DNA of 32,480 bases from Bacteroidota bacterium. GTDB taxonomy: Bacteria > Bacteroidota > Bacteroidia > Flavobacteriales > Flavobacteriaceae. The notes below the pieces were generated by a model. That model ran no database searches. It was given only the letters and a program-made list of their open reading frames with translations, and was not told the origin of the DNA. The translations under genes were made by a program, and so were the position numbers. Numbering within the stretch: position 1 is the stretch's first letter; every line of letters begins with the position of its first letter. Positions 25,966 to 32,480 of the stretch are shown piece by piece. The stretch is taken from positions 1-32,480 of the forward strand of contig JAQCBK010000018.1 of NCBI GenBank assembly GCA_027621505.1, in the 5' to 3' direction.

Positions 25966-27351
25966 ATGGCCAAACACTTACTGAAATTACCCAAGATGGG
26001 GGAGAGCGTTGTGGAAGCTACTTTGACCAAATGGTTAAAGGAGGTAGGCGACACTGTCGAGGTGGACGACATCATCGTCGAAATTGCTACGGATAAGGTC
26101 GATTCAGATGTTCCCTCAGAAGTCAGCGGTGTTCTTGTGGAAAAGAAATTCCAAGAAAATGATGTGGTTCAGGTAGGTCAGGTCATGGCCGTGATCCAAA
26201 CCGAAGGTGAGGCACCTGAGATGGACACCGAAACCCAAGGGGGAGAAGAAATGATCACCCAAAGAGGGGAAATGATCAACCCGCCGCCGCCCCCTTCCAT
26301 TGAGCTATCGGAACCTACTCCCGATTTTGAAAAAGTATCTCAAACCGTTACAGAGGCCATAGAAATGGTGACCCCCACCTCTGTTGGTAGCGGCAATGCC
26401 TTTTACTCCCCATTGGTAAAAAGCATTGCCAAAGCGGAGGGAATAAGTGAGCAGGAATTGGCAACCATCAAAGGCTCAGGAAAAGACAGTCGTGTTACCA
26501 AGAAAGATATTTTGAGCCATCTCAAAAACAGAAACGGCTTGACCATTGCTCCACCAGAAACAACCCCCAAGGAGATACTTTTAGATGCTGATCTAAGTGC
26601 GCCCGATCCAGAAGTTGAAAAACCAGCTTCCACAGCAGGAGGAGGGGATCAGATCATCGAGATGGGCCGTATGGCCAAGCTCACTGCAGATCACATGATC
26701 AAAAGCAAGCAAACCTCAGCCCACGTTCAGTCTTTTATCGAAGCCGATGTGACCCGTTTGTGGGATTGGCGCGAAAAGGTCAAAAATGAATTCATGCTAC
26801 GGGAAGGAGAGAAGCTGACCTTTACCCCTCTGATCATTACTGCATTGATTAAAGCTCTAAAAGAATTTCCAATGCTCAACAGCTCGGTAGAAGGTGACCG
26901 CATTCGCCAGAAGAAAGCCATCAACATAGGAATGGCTACTGCTATGGCCGATGGCAACCTGATTGTCCCGGTAATCAAAAATGCCGACCACCTCAATCTG
27001 GTGGGTTTGGCTAAAGCAGTCAACGACCTGGCACAAAGGGCCAGATCACAGCAGCTGAAACCTGAAGAAGTCCAAGAGGGTACTTTTACTTTTACCAATA
27101 TCGGAAATTTTGGATCCCTAACTGGAACGCCCATTATCAATCAGCCACAAGTAGGTATCATTGCCGTGGGGGTGATCCGAAAAATGCCAGCAGTCATCGA
27201 AACTGCACAGGGGGATTCTATCGCCATTCGCAAAAAAATGATCATTTCCCACAGCTTTGACCACCGTATCATCAATGGTGCCATGGGAGGTCAATTCATC
27301 AAAAGTATGGCCGATTATCTTGAAAATTGGGAGATCAACCGCCCCATTTAA
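25966..27351 (+). CDS. 2-oxoacid dehydrogenase complex E2 (dihydrolipoamide acyltransferase)
   Basis: A 461-residue core subunit that transfers acyl groups from lipoyl arms to CoA. It has one lipoyl domain (residues 1-80) with the lipoylated K44 in IATDKVDSDVP, then a Pro/Glu-rich linker (PPPPPSIEL), a peripheral-subunit-binding domain (YSPLVKSIAKAEGISEQELA ... SRVTKKDIL), a second linker, and the catalytic domain. Active-site H433 lies in FDHRIINGAMGG; the canonical DHRxxDG Asp is Asn437 here. The mix of features fits a branched-chain or generic E2; pyruvate or branched-chain substrate cannot be decided. E1 and E3 genes are not in the window. Confidence 0.93.
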   Translation: MAKHLLKLPKMGESVVEATLTKWLKEVGDTVEVDDIIVEIATDKVDSDVPSEVSGVLVEKKFQENDVVQVGQVMAVIQTEGEAPEMDTETQGGEEMITQRGEMINPPPPPSIELSEPTPDFEKVSQTVTEAIEMVTPTSVGSGNAFYSPLVKSIAKAEGISEQELATIKGSGKDSRVTKKDILSHLKNRNGLTIAPPETTPKEILLDADLSAPDPEVEKPASTAGGGDQIIEMGRMAKLTADHMIKSKQTSAHVQSFIEADVTRLWDWREKVKNEFMLREGEKLTFTPLIITALIKALKEFPMLNSSVEGDRIRQKKAINIGMATAMADGNLIVPVIKNADHLNLVGLAKAVNDLAQRARSQQLKPEEVQEGTFTFTNIGNFGSLTGTPIINQPQVGIIAVGVIRKMPAVIETAQGDSIAIRKKMIISHSFDHRIINGAMGGQFIKSMADYLENWEINRPI

Positions 27352-27361
27352 GTCAAAACTT

Positions 27362-28129
27362 ATGAAATTAAAACTCAACAGACCCCTTTGCTTTTTTGAT
27401 TTGGAAACCACCGGAGTGAATGTTACCAACGACCGTATCGTAGAAATTGCTGTTCTATAATTAAATCCCGACGGGACCAAAGAAGAAAAGGTATGGCGGA
27501 TCAATCCCGAATGTCCCATTCCCGCCCAAGCCTCTGCAGTCCATGGAATTTACGATGCCGATGTGGCCGATGAACCCAATTTTAAGGCCCTGTCCAAAAC
27601 CATTTACAACTTCATCAAAGATGCGGATTTGGCCGGCTACAATTCCGATCGCTTTGATATTCCGCTTTTGGCAGAGGAAATGCTCAGGGCTGAGGTGGAT
27701 TTTGATCGGGAAAATTTTAAAACCGTAGATGTACAAACCATTTTCCATAAAATGGAGCAACGCACCCTCACCGCTGCATTAAAATTTTACTGCAATGAAG
27801 AGTTGGTTGATGCCCATTCCGCGATGGCCGATACCCAAGCCACCCATGATGTTTTGATGGCCCAATTGGAACGTTACGATGAGCTTGAGGCAGACGTCGA
27901 TGCATTAAACGTTTTTACCACCCGAAAAAAATCGGCAGATTTTGCGGGATTTATTGTCTTTAACAAAGAGGGTGAGGAGTGTTTTTCATTTGGCAAGCAC
28001 AAGGGAAAAACCGTTGAAAGTGTTTTGGAGGAGGAACCAGGTTATTTTGGGTGGTTACTCAATGCTGATTTCCCCATGTACACCAAAAAAGTACTTACCG
28101 CCATTCGCCTGCGAAAATTAAACACCTAA
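27362..28129 (+). pseudogene. DEDDh 3'-5' exonuclease, interrupted by an in-frame TAA
   Basis: The single continuous frame would encode 255 residues, but codon 33 is TAA (27458-27460). Before it lies the Exo I motif FFDLETTG (D13, E15); after it, still in the same frame, come INPECPIPAQASAVHGI, the Exo II motif NSDRFD (D99), the Exo III pair H152/D157 (AHSAMADTQAT) and an exonuclease X-like C-terminal domain (FSFGKHKGKTVESVL). All parts of a DnaQ/ExoX-type nuclease are present without any frameshift, so one substitution (for example from AAA or CAA) explains the break. A restart at ATG 27563 would make a 188-residue protein lacking catalytic D13 and E15. It sits 10 nt after the E2 gene and 10 nt before the hydrolase gene. 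Confidence 0.85.
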
Positions 28130-28139
28130 TTCCTTTTTT

Positions 28140-28751
28140 GTGAAGATCATTTGCATCGGTAGAAATTACCCAAAACATGCAACGGAGCTGGGAAATGAAA
28201 AACCAGAAACGCCTGTGGTTTTTATTAAGCCGGATACGGCACTCCTTCAAAAAAACCACCCTTTTTTTATTCCCCATTTCTCAGATCAAATTCATCATGA
28301 GGTGGAGGTGTTGGTCAAAATCAACCGTATTGGAAAACACATAGAAGAAAAATTTGCCCCCAAGTATTATCAACAAATTGGTTTAGGGATTGACTTCACC
28401 GCTAGGGATCTCCAGCATGCATTGAAGGAGAAAGGATTGCCTTGGGAGAAAGCCAAAGCATTTGACGGATCCGCCCTCATTGGAGATTGGTTGGACAAAA
28501 ATGAACTGGACGACCTGAATCATCTCCATTTCGAATTGATCAAAAATGGAACAGTAATTCAAAAAGGAAATACCAATCAAATGTTGTGGACAATTGATGC
28601 CCTTATCGCCGAAATATCTAAATTTTTTACCCTTAAAATTGGAGACGTCATCTTTACTGGCACACCGGCAGGCGTGGGGCCGGTGGCGAAAAACGATGTT
28701 TTAGAGGGTCATTTGGAGGGTCAAAAAATGTTTTCTGTAAAAATAAAATAG
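28140..28751 (+). CDS. Fumarylacetoacetate hydrolase (FAH) family protein
   Basis: A 203-residue enzyme of the FAH superfamily, whose members hydrolyse or decarboxylate acylpyruvate-type metabolites using a divalent metal. Recognised blocks are CIGRNYPKHATELG, PVVFIKPDTALL, HHEVEVLVKI (metal-binding acidic residues), GIDFTARDLQ, KAFDGSALIGDW and TGTPAGVGPV. It is the short single-domain form. The start is GTG at 28140 (reading VKIICIGRNY); no ATG alternative fits. The substrate cannot be deduced. cinA starts 1 nt after its TAG. Confidence 0.9.
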   Translation: MKIICIGRNYPKHATELGNEKPETPVVFIKPDTALLQKNHPFFIPHFSDQIHHEVEVLVKINRIGKHIEEKFAPKYYQQIGLGIDFTARDLQHALKEKGLPWEKAKAFDGSALIGDWLDKNELDDLNHLHFELIKNGTVIQKGNTNQMLWTIDALIAEISKFFTLKIGDVIFTGTPAGVGPVAKNDVLEGHLEGQKMFSVKIK

Positions 28752-28752
28752 G

Positions 28753-30006
28753 ATGAAAGCAGAGTTGATCAGTATTGGGGATGAGATTTTGATTGGGCAA
28801 ATCGTAAATACCAATGCTGTTTTTTTGTCCAAAGCATTGAACAAAATTGGGGTAGAAATCGCCCAGATCAGCAGCATTTCCGACCAAAAGGAGAACATTA
28901 TCAGTGCCTTGGATGAGGCGAGAAAAAGAGCCAACTTCATTATCATGACAGGAGGACTGGGGCCAACCAAGGATGATGTTACCAAACACACCCTTTGTGA
29001 ATATTTTGACGATCAATTGGTCAAGAATGAAAGGGTTTTAGAGCATATTGAAAATATTTTTAGGAAGTACGTCACCACCCCCATCAGTGAGATGAATCGT
29101 GACCAAGCCAATCTCCCCTCAAAGGCGACCCTGCTGCACAATGCTTATGGGACGGCCGCTGGGATGTGGTTTTCGGATCGTGGGCAAGTATTCGTTTCGT
29201 TGCCCGGAGTTCCCTATGAGATGGAAGCGCTGATGCGAAACGAGGTGTTGCCCAAAATTCAACAAGAATTTGTTTTGCCCGCTTTGTATCACAAAACCAT
29301 ATTAACCTATGGTCTAGGCGAGAGTGCCATTGCCGAAAGAATTGAAGCATGGGAAAACCAATTGCCCCATCCGATCAAGTTGGCGTATTTGCCGAGTTTG
29401 GGAAGGGTCCGCTTGAGGCTATCCACCAAAGGACAGGCTCTTGAAAAACTCAAAGAACAGGTGAATGAGCAGATTGAAAAAGTCATTCCTTTGATTGAAG
29501 ACATCTATTTTGGAACAGAGGAAGATCAGTCCATTGAATTTTTGATAGCCAGTCGATTGAAAAAGATGGGAAAAACTCTTTCCTGTGCGGAGAGTTGTAC
29601 TGGTGGTGCCATTGCCACCCGATTTACGGCCCATGCCGGTGCTTCCGAATTTTTTTGTGGAAGTGCGGTGACCTATGCCACCGAATCCAAGACCGACTTA
29701 TTGGGGGTAGAAAAGTCATTGATTGAAAAGCACGGTGTGGTCAGTGGACCCGTGGCGGCGGCCATGGCATTGGGGGCACAAAAAAAGTATCAGTCAGACT
29801 ATGCCCTTGCTACCACGGGTAATGCAGGTCCTACAAAGGGAGACCAGGGGCAAGAAGTGGGGATTGTTTTTATTGGATTGGCTACCCCAGATGGCGTGGA
29901 AAGTTTCGAATTCATGATGGGAAATAACCGTACCCGGGTGATTCAAAAAACCGTGAACCAAGCCCTTGAAACCCTCTACAGGGTCTTGTTGAAAGCGCCT
30001 GTTTAA
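28753..30006 (+). CDS. cinA: CinA-like protein / nicotinamide-nucleotide amidase
   Basis: A 417-residue two-domain protein. The N-terminal molybdopterin-binding-like domain begins ELISIGDEILIGQIVNTN and has TGGLGPTKDDVT, associated in the family with ADP-ribose pyrophosphatase activity. The C-terminal domain has SCAESCTGGAIATRFT and the conserved TGNAGPTKGDQGQEVGIVFIG, the NMN deamidase (PncC-like) part that recycles pyridine nucleotides. Both domains are complete. It is the last gene of the E2-exonuclease-FAH run, and no hairpin terminator is visible after it. Confidence 0.95.
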   Translation: MKAELISIGDEILIGQIVNTNAVFLSKALNKIGVEIAQISSISDQKENIISALDEARKRANFIIMTGGLGPTKDDVTKHTLCEYFDDQLVKNERVLEHIENIFRKYVTTPISEMNRDQANLPSKATLLHNAYGTAAGMWFSDRGQVFVSLPGVPYEMEALMRNEVLPKIQQEFVLPALYHKTILTYGLGESAIAERIEAWENQLPHPIKLAYLPSLGRVRLRLSTKGQALEKLKEQVNEQIEKVIPLIEDIYFGTEEDQSIEFLIASRLKKMGKTLSCAESCTGGAIATRFTAHAGASEFFCGSAVTYATESKTDLLGVEKSLIEKHGVVSGPVAAAMALGAQKKYQSDYALATTGNAGPTKGDQGQEVGIVFIGLATPDGVESFEFMMGNNRTRVIQKTVNQALETLYRVLLKAPV

Positions 30007-30022
30007 ATATGCTTTAATTTTT

Positions 30023-30051
30023 TTGTAACTACCCAAAAAAGTGTAAATTTG
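30023..30051 (+). promoter_or_regulatory. Promoter of the rpmB-rpmG-DUF4295 operon
   Basis: TTG (30023-30025, within TTTTG), an 18-nt spacer, then TAAATTTG (30044-30051), an exact match to the Bacteroidota -33/-7 arrangement. Predicted start is about 30056, about 19 nt before the rpmB ATG. This is the most complete promoter in the window. Confidence 0.75.
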
Positions 30052-30074
30052 CATCCTGTTAAAAAACAACAACC

Positions 30075-30308
30075 ATGTCTAGAGTTTGCGACATCACGGG
30101 AAAAAGGGTAATGTATGGAAACAATGTTTCCCATGCCATGAACAAAACCAGAAGGCGTTTTGATATCAATTTAATCAAAAAACGTTTTTATATCCCTGAA
30201 GAAGACAAATGGATCACCCTAAAAATCAAAGCCTCTGTGTTGAAAACCATCAACAAAAAAGGAATCAGTGCTGTGATTAAGGAAGCCAAAGCTCAAGGCA
30301 TTTTATAA
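30075..30308 (+). CDS. rpmB: 50S ribosomal protein L28
   Basis: A 77-residue protein of the large subunit. The N terminus [24 protein letters not shown] matches E. coli L28 closely, with one Cys and no CxxC pair, so it is the zinc-free type. The C-terminal half ([20 protein letters not shown]) is normal. It is the first gene after the promoter at 30023-30051 and is followed after 8 nt by rpmG. Confidence 0.96.
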   Translation: MSRVCDITGKRVMYGNNVSHAMNKTRRRFDINLIKKRFYIPEEDKWITLKIKASVLKTINKKGISAVIKEAKAQGIL

Positions 30309-30316
30309 GTATCAAC

Positions 30317-30499
30317 ATGGCCAAGAAAGGAAATAGAGTTCAGGTAATTTTGGAATGTACAGAGCACAAAGAATCTGGGCAGCCAGGAACTTCTCGTTAT
30401 ATTACCACCAAAAACAAAAAAAATACGCCCGATCGATTGGAAATCAAAAAATTCAATCCTATTCTCAAGCGTATGACCCTTCATAAAGAAATTAAGTAG
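30317..30499 (+). CDS. rpmG: 50S ribosomal protein L33
   Basis: A 60-residue protein. [18 protein letters not shown], then [23 protein letters not shown], is typical of L33. Only one Cys is present, so the four-Cys zinc ribbon of the C+ form is absent; like L28 here, it is the zinc-independent version. It lies 8 nt after rpmB and 2 nt before the next gene. Confidence 0.96.
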   Translation: MAKKGNRVQVILECTEHKESGQPGTSRYITTKNKKNTPDRLEIKKFNPILKRMTLHKEIK

Positions 30500-30501
30500 T
30501 T

Positions 30502-30654
30502 ATGGCAAAGAAATCAGTAGCAACGCTTCAGACCGGATCAAAGAGAATGACCAAAGCCATCAAAATGGTAAAAAAAGAAGGGGTGAAATCTTATTCTTTT
30601 GTAGAGACTATTATTTCGCCAGATACGGCCAATGAGTGGTTGAGTAAACAATAA
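30502..30654 (+). CDS. DUF4295 family small basic protein (Bacteroidota-specific ribosomal protein candidate)
   Basis: A 50-residue, strongly basic protein: MAKKSVATLQTGSKRMTKAI ... VETIISPDTANEWLSKQ. It matches DUF4295, found next to rpmG in Bacteroidota. I recall that a DUF4295 protein has been described as a large-subunit ribosomal protein (bL38) in a Flavobacterium ribosome structure; that is memory, not something seen here. Size, charge and position 2 nt after rpmG all fit a ribosomal protein. The hairpin terminator follows 23 nt after the stop. Confidence 0.88.
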   Translation: MAKKSVATLQTGSKRMTKAIKMVKKEGVKSYSFVETIISPDTANEWLSKQ

Positions 30655-30677
30655 ATTTTACCATCAATCCAAAATAT

Positions 30678-30703
30678 AAGCTACTTTTACAGTAGCTTTT
30701 TTT
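30678..30703 (+). terminator. Terminator-like hairpin directly before ftsY
   Basis: AAGCTACT (30678-30685) pairs perfectly with AGTAGCTT (30691-30698) around a 5-nt loop, and five T residues (30699-30703) follow. The next base is the A of an ATG (30704) in the ftsY frame. It may end most rpmB-rpmG-DUF4295 transcripts while letting a fraction continue into ftsY. Confidence 0.75.
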
Positions 30704-30715
30704 ATGGCTAAACCT

Positions 30716-31669
30716 ATGAGTTTTTTAAAATCAATCTTCAGCTCAGAGAATAAAGAACAGTTAGACAAAGGCCTGTCTGCCTCTAAAAAATCCTTTTTTT
30801 CAAAATTAGGAACAGCTGTAGCAGGGAAGTCTACAATCGATGCCGAGCTGTTAGACGAATTGGAGGAGGTTTTGATTCGTTCGGATGTGGGGGTGGATAC
30901 GACCCTAAAAATTATCGATGCTCTCGAGAGGAGGGTTGCTAAGGACAAGTACTTGGGAACCAAAGAATTGTCTCAGATTTTAAGAGAAGAAATTACCCTC
31001 TTATTAAAACAACACCAAGCAGGCGAAATCCATAACTTTGATGCTCCCCTTCCCAACCAACCGCATGTGATCATGGTGGTGGGTGTGAATGGAGTGGGCA
31101 AAACCACTACCATAGGAAAATTGGCCCACCATTACAGCCGAGCCGGCAAAAAAGTCATTTTGGGAGCGGCAGACACCTTTAGGGCAGGAGCCATTGACCA
31201 ACTGCAAATCTGGGCCGACCGCGTAGGGGTGGACATTGTAAAACAGCAAATGGGTAGCGACCCTGCATCGGTAGCCTTTGACACGCTCCAGTCTGCAGTT
31301 GCTCAAAAGTGCGACTTGGTCATCATAGACACCGCAGGGCGGCTCCACAATAAAGTCAATCTCATGAATGAGCTAACGAAAGTCAAAAAAGTTATGGATA
31401 AGGTCATCCCCAATGCCCCACATGAGGTGCTTTTGGTGTTGGATGGATCCACGGGACAAAATGCTTTTGAACAAGCAAAACAGTTTACCAATGCCACAGA
31501 GGTAAGCGCAATGGCGATTACCAAACTCGATGGCACTGCAAAAGGGGGCGTGGTCATGGGAATTTCAGACCAATTCCAAATTCCTGTTAAGTTTATTGGG
31601 GTCGGCGAAGGTCTTGAGGATCTTCAGTTGTTCCATCCAGAGGCTTTTGTTGCCAGTTTTTTCAGTTAA
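30716..31669 (+). CDS. ftsY: FtsY, signal recognition particle receptor
   Basis: The membrane-associated SRP GTPase that docks ribosome-SRP complexes for co-translational insertion. The N domain is helical. The G domain has the P loop [27 protein letters not shown] (SRP-type insertion box), DTAGRL, and [10 protein letters not shown]. The long acidic A domain of E. coli FtsY is missing, as in many bacteria. ATG 30704 would add MAKP, but it directly abuts a terminator T-run, so ATG 30716 ([15 protein letters not shown], 317 residues) seems likelier. No separate promoter is evident, so expression probably depends on read-through of the upstream hairpin. Confidence 0.94.
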   Translation: MSFLKSIFSSENKEQLDKGLSASKKSFFSKLGTAVAGKSTIDAELLDELEEVLIRSDVGVDTTLKIIDALERRVAKDKYLGTKELSQILREEITLLLKQHQAGEIHNFDAPLPNQPHVIMVVGVNGVGKTTTIGKLAHHYSRAGKKVILGAADTFRAGAIDQLQIWADRVGVDIVKQQMGSDPASVAFDTLQSAVAQKCDLVIIDTAGRLHNKVNLMNELTKVKKVMDKVIPNAPHEVLLVLDGSTGQNAFEQAKQFTNATEVSAMAITKLDGTAKGGVVMGISDQFQIPVKFIGVGEGLEDLQLFHPEAFVASFFS

Positions 31670-31678
31670 TTGAATAAG

Positions 31679-32480
31679 ATGAAAATTTTAGAAAACACCT
31701 TATTTGTATTATCCGTTTTATTCGGATTGTTTGTGATCGGGCCCGAGGTAGAAACCCCTGGTTTGGAAAAACCGGTCCCAGAGATTTCCTACCCTATTGC
31801 TGAACTTAAATCATGGATTGATTCAAGAGAATCTAAATTTGAAAACATCAAACCGAACAATGCGTCTCAGTTAATTTTCTATGATTCCATTCCTCAAAAG
31901 ACGGAATACAGCGTTTTGTACTTACACGGTTTCTCTGCCAGCATCGCCGAGGGCAACCCCGTCCACCTCAACATAGGAAAAGCCCTTAAGGCCAATGTTT
32001 ATTTACCGCGACTCTATGACCATGGATTGATTGAGGCCGAACCCCTTTTGGACTTTACAGGACAGCAGTATCTCGACAGTGCCAAAGAGGCCTTGGCAAT
32101 TGCCAAAAAAATAGGGGAAAAGGTCATCGTGATTTCGAGTTCTACTGGGGGTACCCTTTCCTTGATCTTGGGTGATGATCCACAAATCGCTGCTTTGCTT
32201 TTGTTTGGCCCCAATGTAGAGATTTACAATCCGGATGCCAATCTTCTCACCTTGCCTTGGGGACTTTATATCGCCCGTGCTGTATTGAACAGCAAATACC
32301 ATACTATGGATAATATTACAGAGCAAAAACTGAATTATTGGACCACCCAGTACCGATTGGAGCCCACCATTCACTTACAAAAACTCGTAGAAACATCCAT
32401 GCGCCCAGAGGTATTTAAAAAAGTAACCGCACCCGTGTTTATGGGATATTACTATAAAAATGCACAGGAGCATGACCGAG
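31679..32480 (+). CDS. Alpha/beta hydrolase with N-terminal export signal or anchor, 3' end outside window
   Basis: 267 codons are visible and the frame is still open at the window end. Residues 1-22 (MKILENTLFVLSVLFGLFVIG) form a hydrophobic signal or anchor. LYLHGFSAS is the oxyanion-hole HG motif of alpha/beta hydrolases, and VISSSTGGTLSL carries the probable nucleophile Ser, with Ser in place of the first Gly of GxSxG. The catalytic Asp and His would lie in the missing part. The start is 9 nt after the ftsY stop, suggesting cotranscription. Substrate unknown; a serine esterase or lipase-like enzyme acting outside the cytoplasm is the reasonable guess. Confidence 0.75.
   Translation, partial: MKILENTLFVLSVLFGLFVIGPEVETPGLEKPVPEISYPIAELKSWIDSRESKFENIKPNNASQLIFYDSIPQKTEYSVLYLHGFSASIAEGNPVHLNIGKALKANVYLPRLYDHGLIEAEPLLDFTGQQYLDSAKEALAIAKKIGEKVIVISSSTGGTLSLILGDDPQIAALLLFGPNVEIYNPDANLLTLPWGLYIARAVLNSKYHTMDNITEQKLNYWTTQYRLEPTIHLQKLVETSMRPEVFKKVTAPVFMGYYYKNAQEHDR

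Noticed and set aside
1-32480. Searched for CRISPR arrays, transposases, integrases, phage genes, toxin-antitoxin pairs and defence genes
   Set aside because: No direct-repeat array, terminal inverted repeats or recognisable products of these kinds were found; the window is mainly conserved housekeeping DNA.

Overview
The window is a stretch of chromosome from a Bacteroidota bacterium, most likely order Cytophagales. This rests on gene content (DUF3467 directly after rpoC, a DUF4295 gene after rpmG, DUF4369 lipoprotein, L28/L33/DUF4295/FtsY cluster), on repeated matches to the Bacteroidota promoter -7 element TAnnTTTG, and on the general scarcity of Shine-Dalgarno sequences. The genus cannot be fixed from the sequence alone. 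No mobile element, CRISPR array, phage gene or rRNA is visible.

Layout. 1-11632: the 3' part of tRNA-Trp, then secE-nusG-rplK-rplA-rplJ-rplL-rpoB-rpoC-DUF3467, the classical translation/transcription cluster, closed by a strong hairpin terminator. Two terminator-like hairpins lie between rplL and rpoB. 11637-14539: prfC (minus strand) is divergent from an idi / pterin synthase / small-protein operon (plus strand). 14540-18642: accessory single genes: a DUF4369 lipoprotein, an S1/P1 nuclease, an AlkB-like dioxygenase, a DUF2278 protein and a broken gene for a beta-barrel protein. 18664-25214: htpG (minus), a TetR regulator coupled to an ABC1/AarF kinase, a FabH-like ketosynthase, and a sodium:solute symporter (minus). 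25271-30006: recR, a 2-oxoacid dehydrogenase E2, an exonuclease interrupted by one in-frame TAA, a FAH-family hydrolase and cinA, tightly packed. 30023-32480: a well-formed promoter, rpmB-rpmG-DUF4295, a terminator-like hairpin abutting ftsY, then ftsY and the start of an alpha/beta hydrolase cut by the window edge.

Most of the window is ordinary housekeeping sequence, and I found no novel multi-gene system. The points most worth a second look are: two disrupted genes (exonuclease at 27362-28129; barrel protein at 17616-18600); possible attenuation at rplL-rpoB and at ftsY; several genes whose -7 element sits so close to the start codon that the mRNA should be leaderless or nearly so (idi, AlkB, S1/P1 nuclease); a pterin synthase with the biopterin-type rather than queuosine-type cysteine motif; and an E2 with Asn in place of the conserved Asp of its active-site signature.
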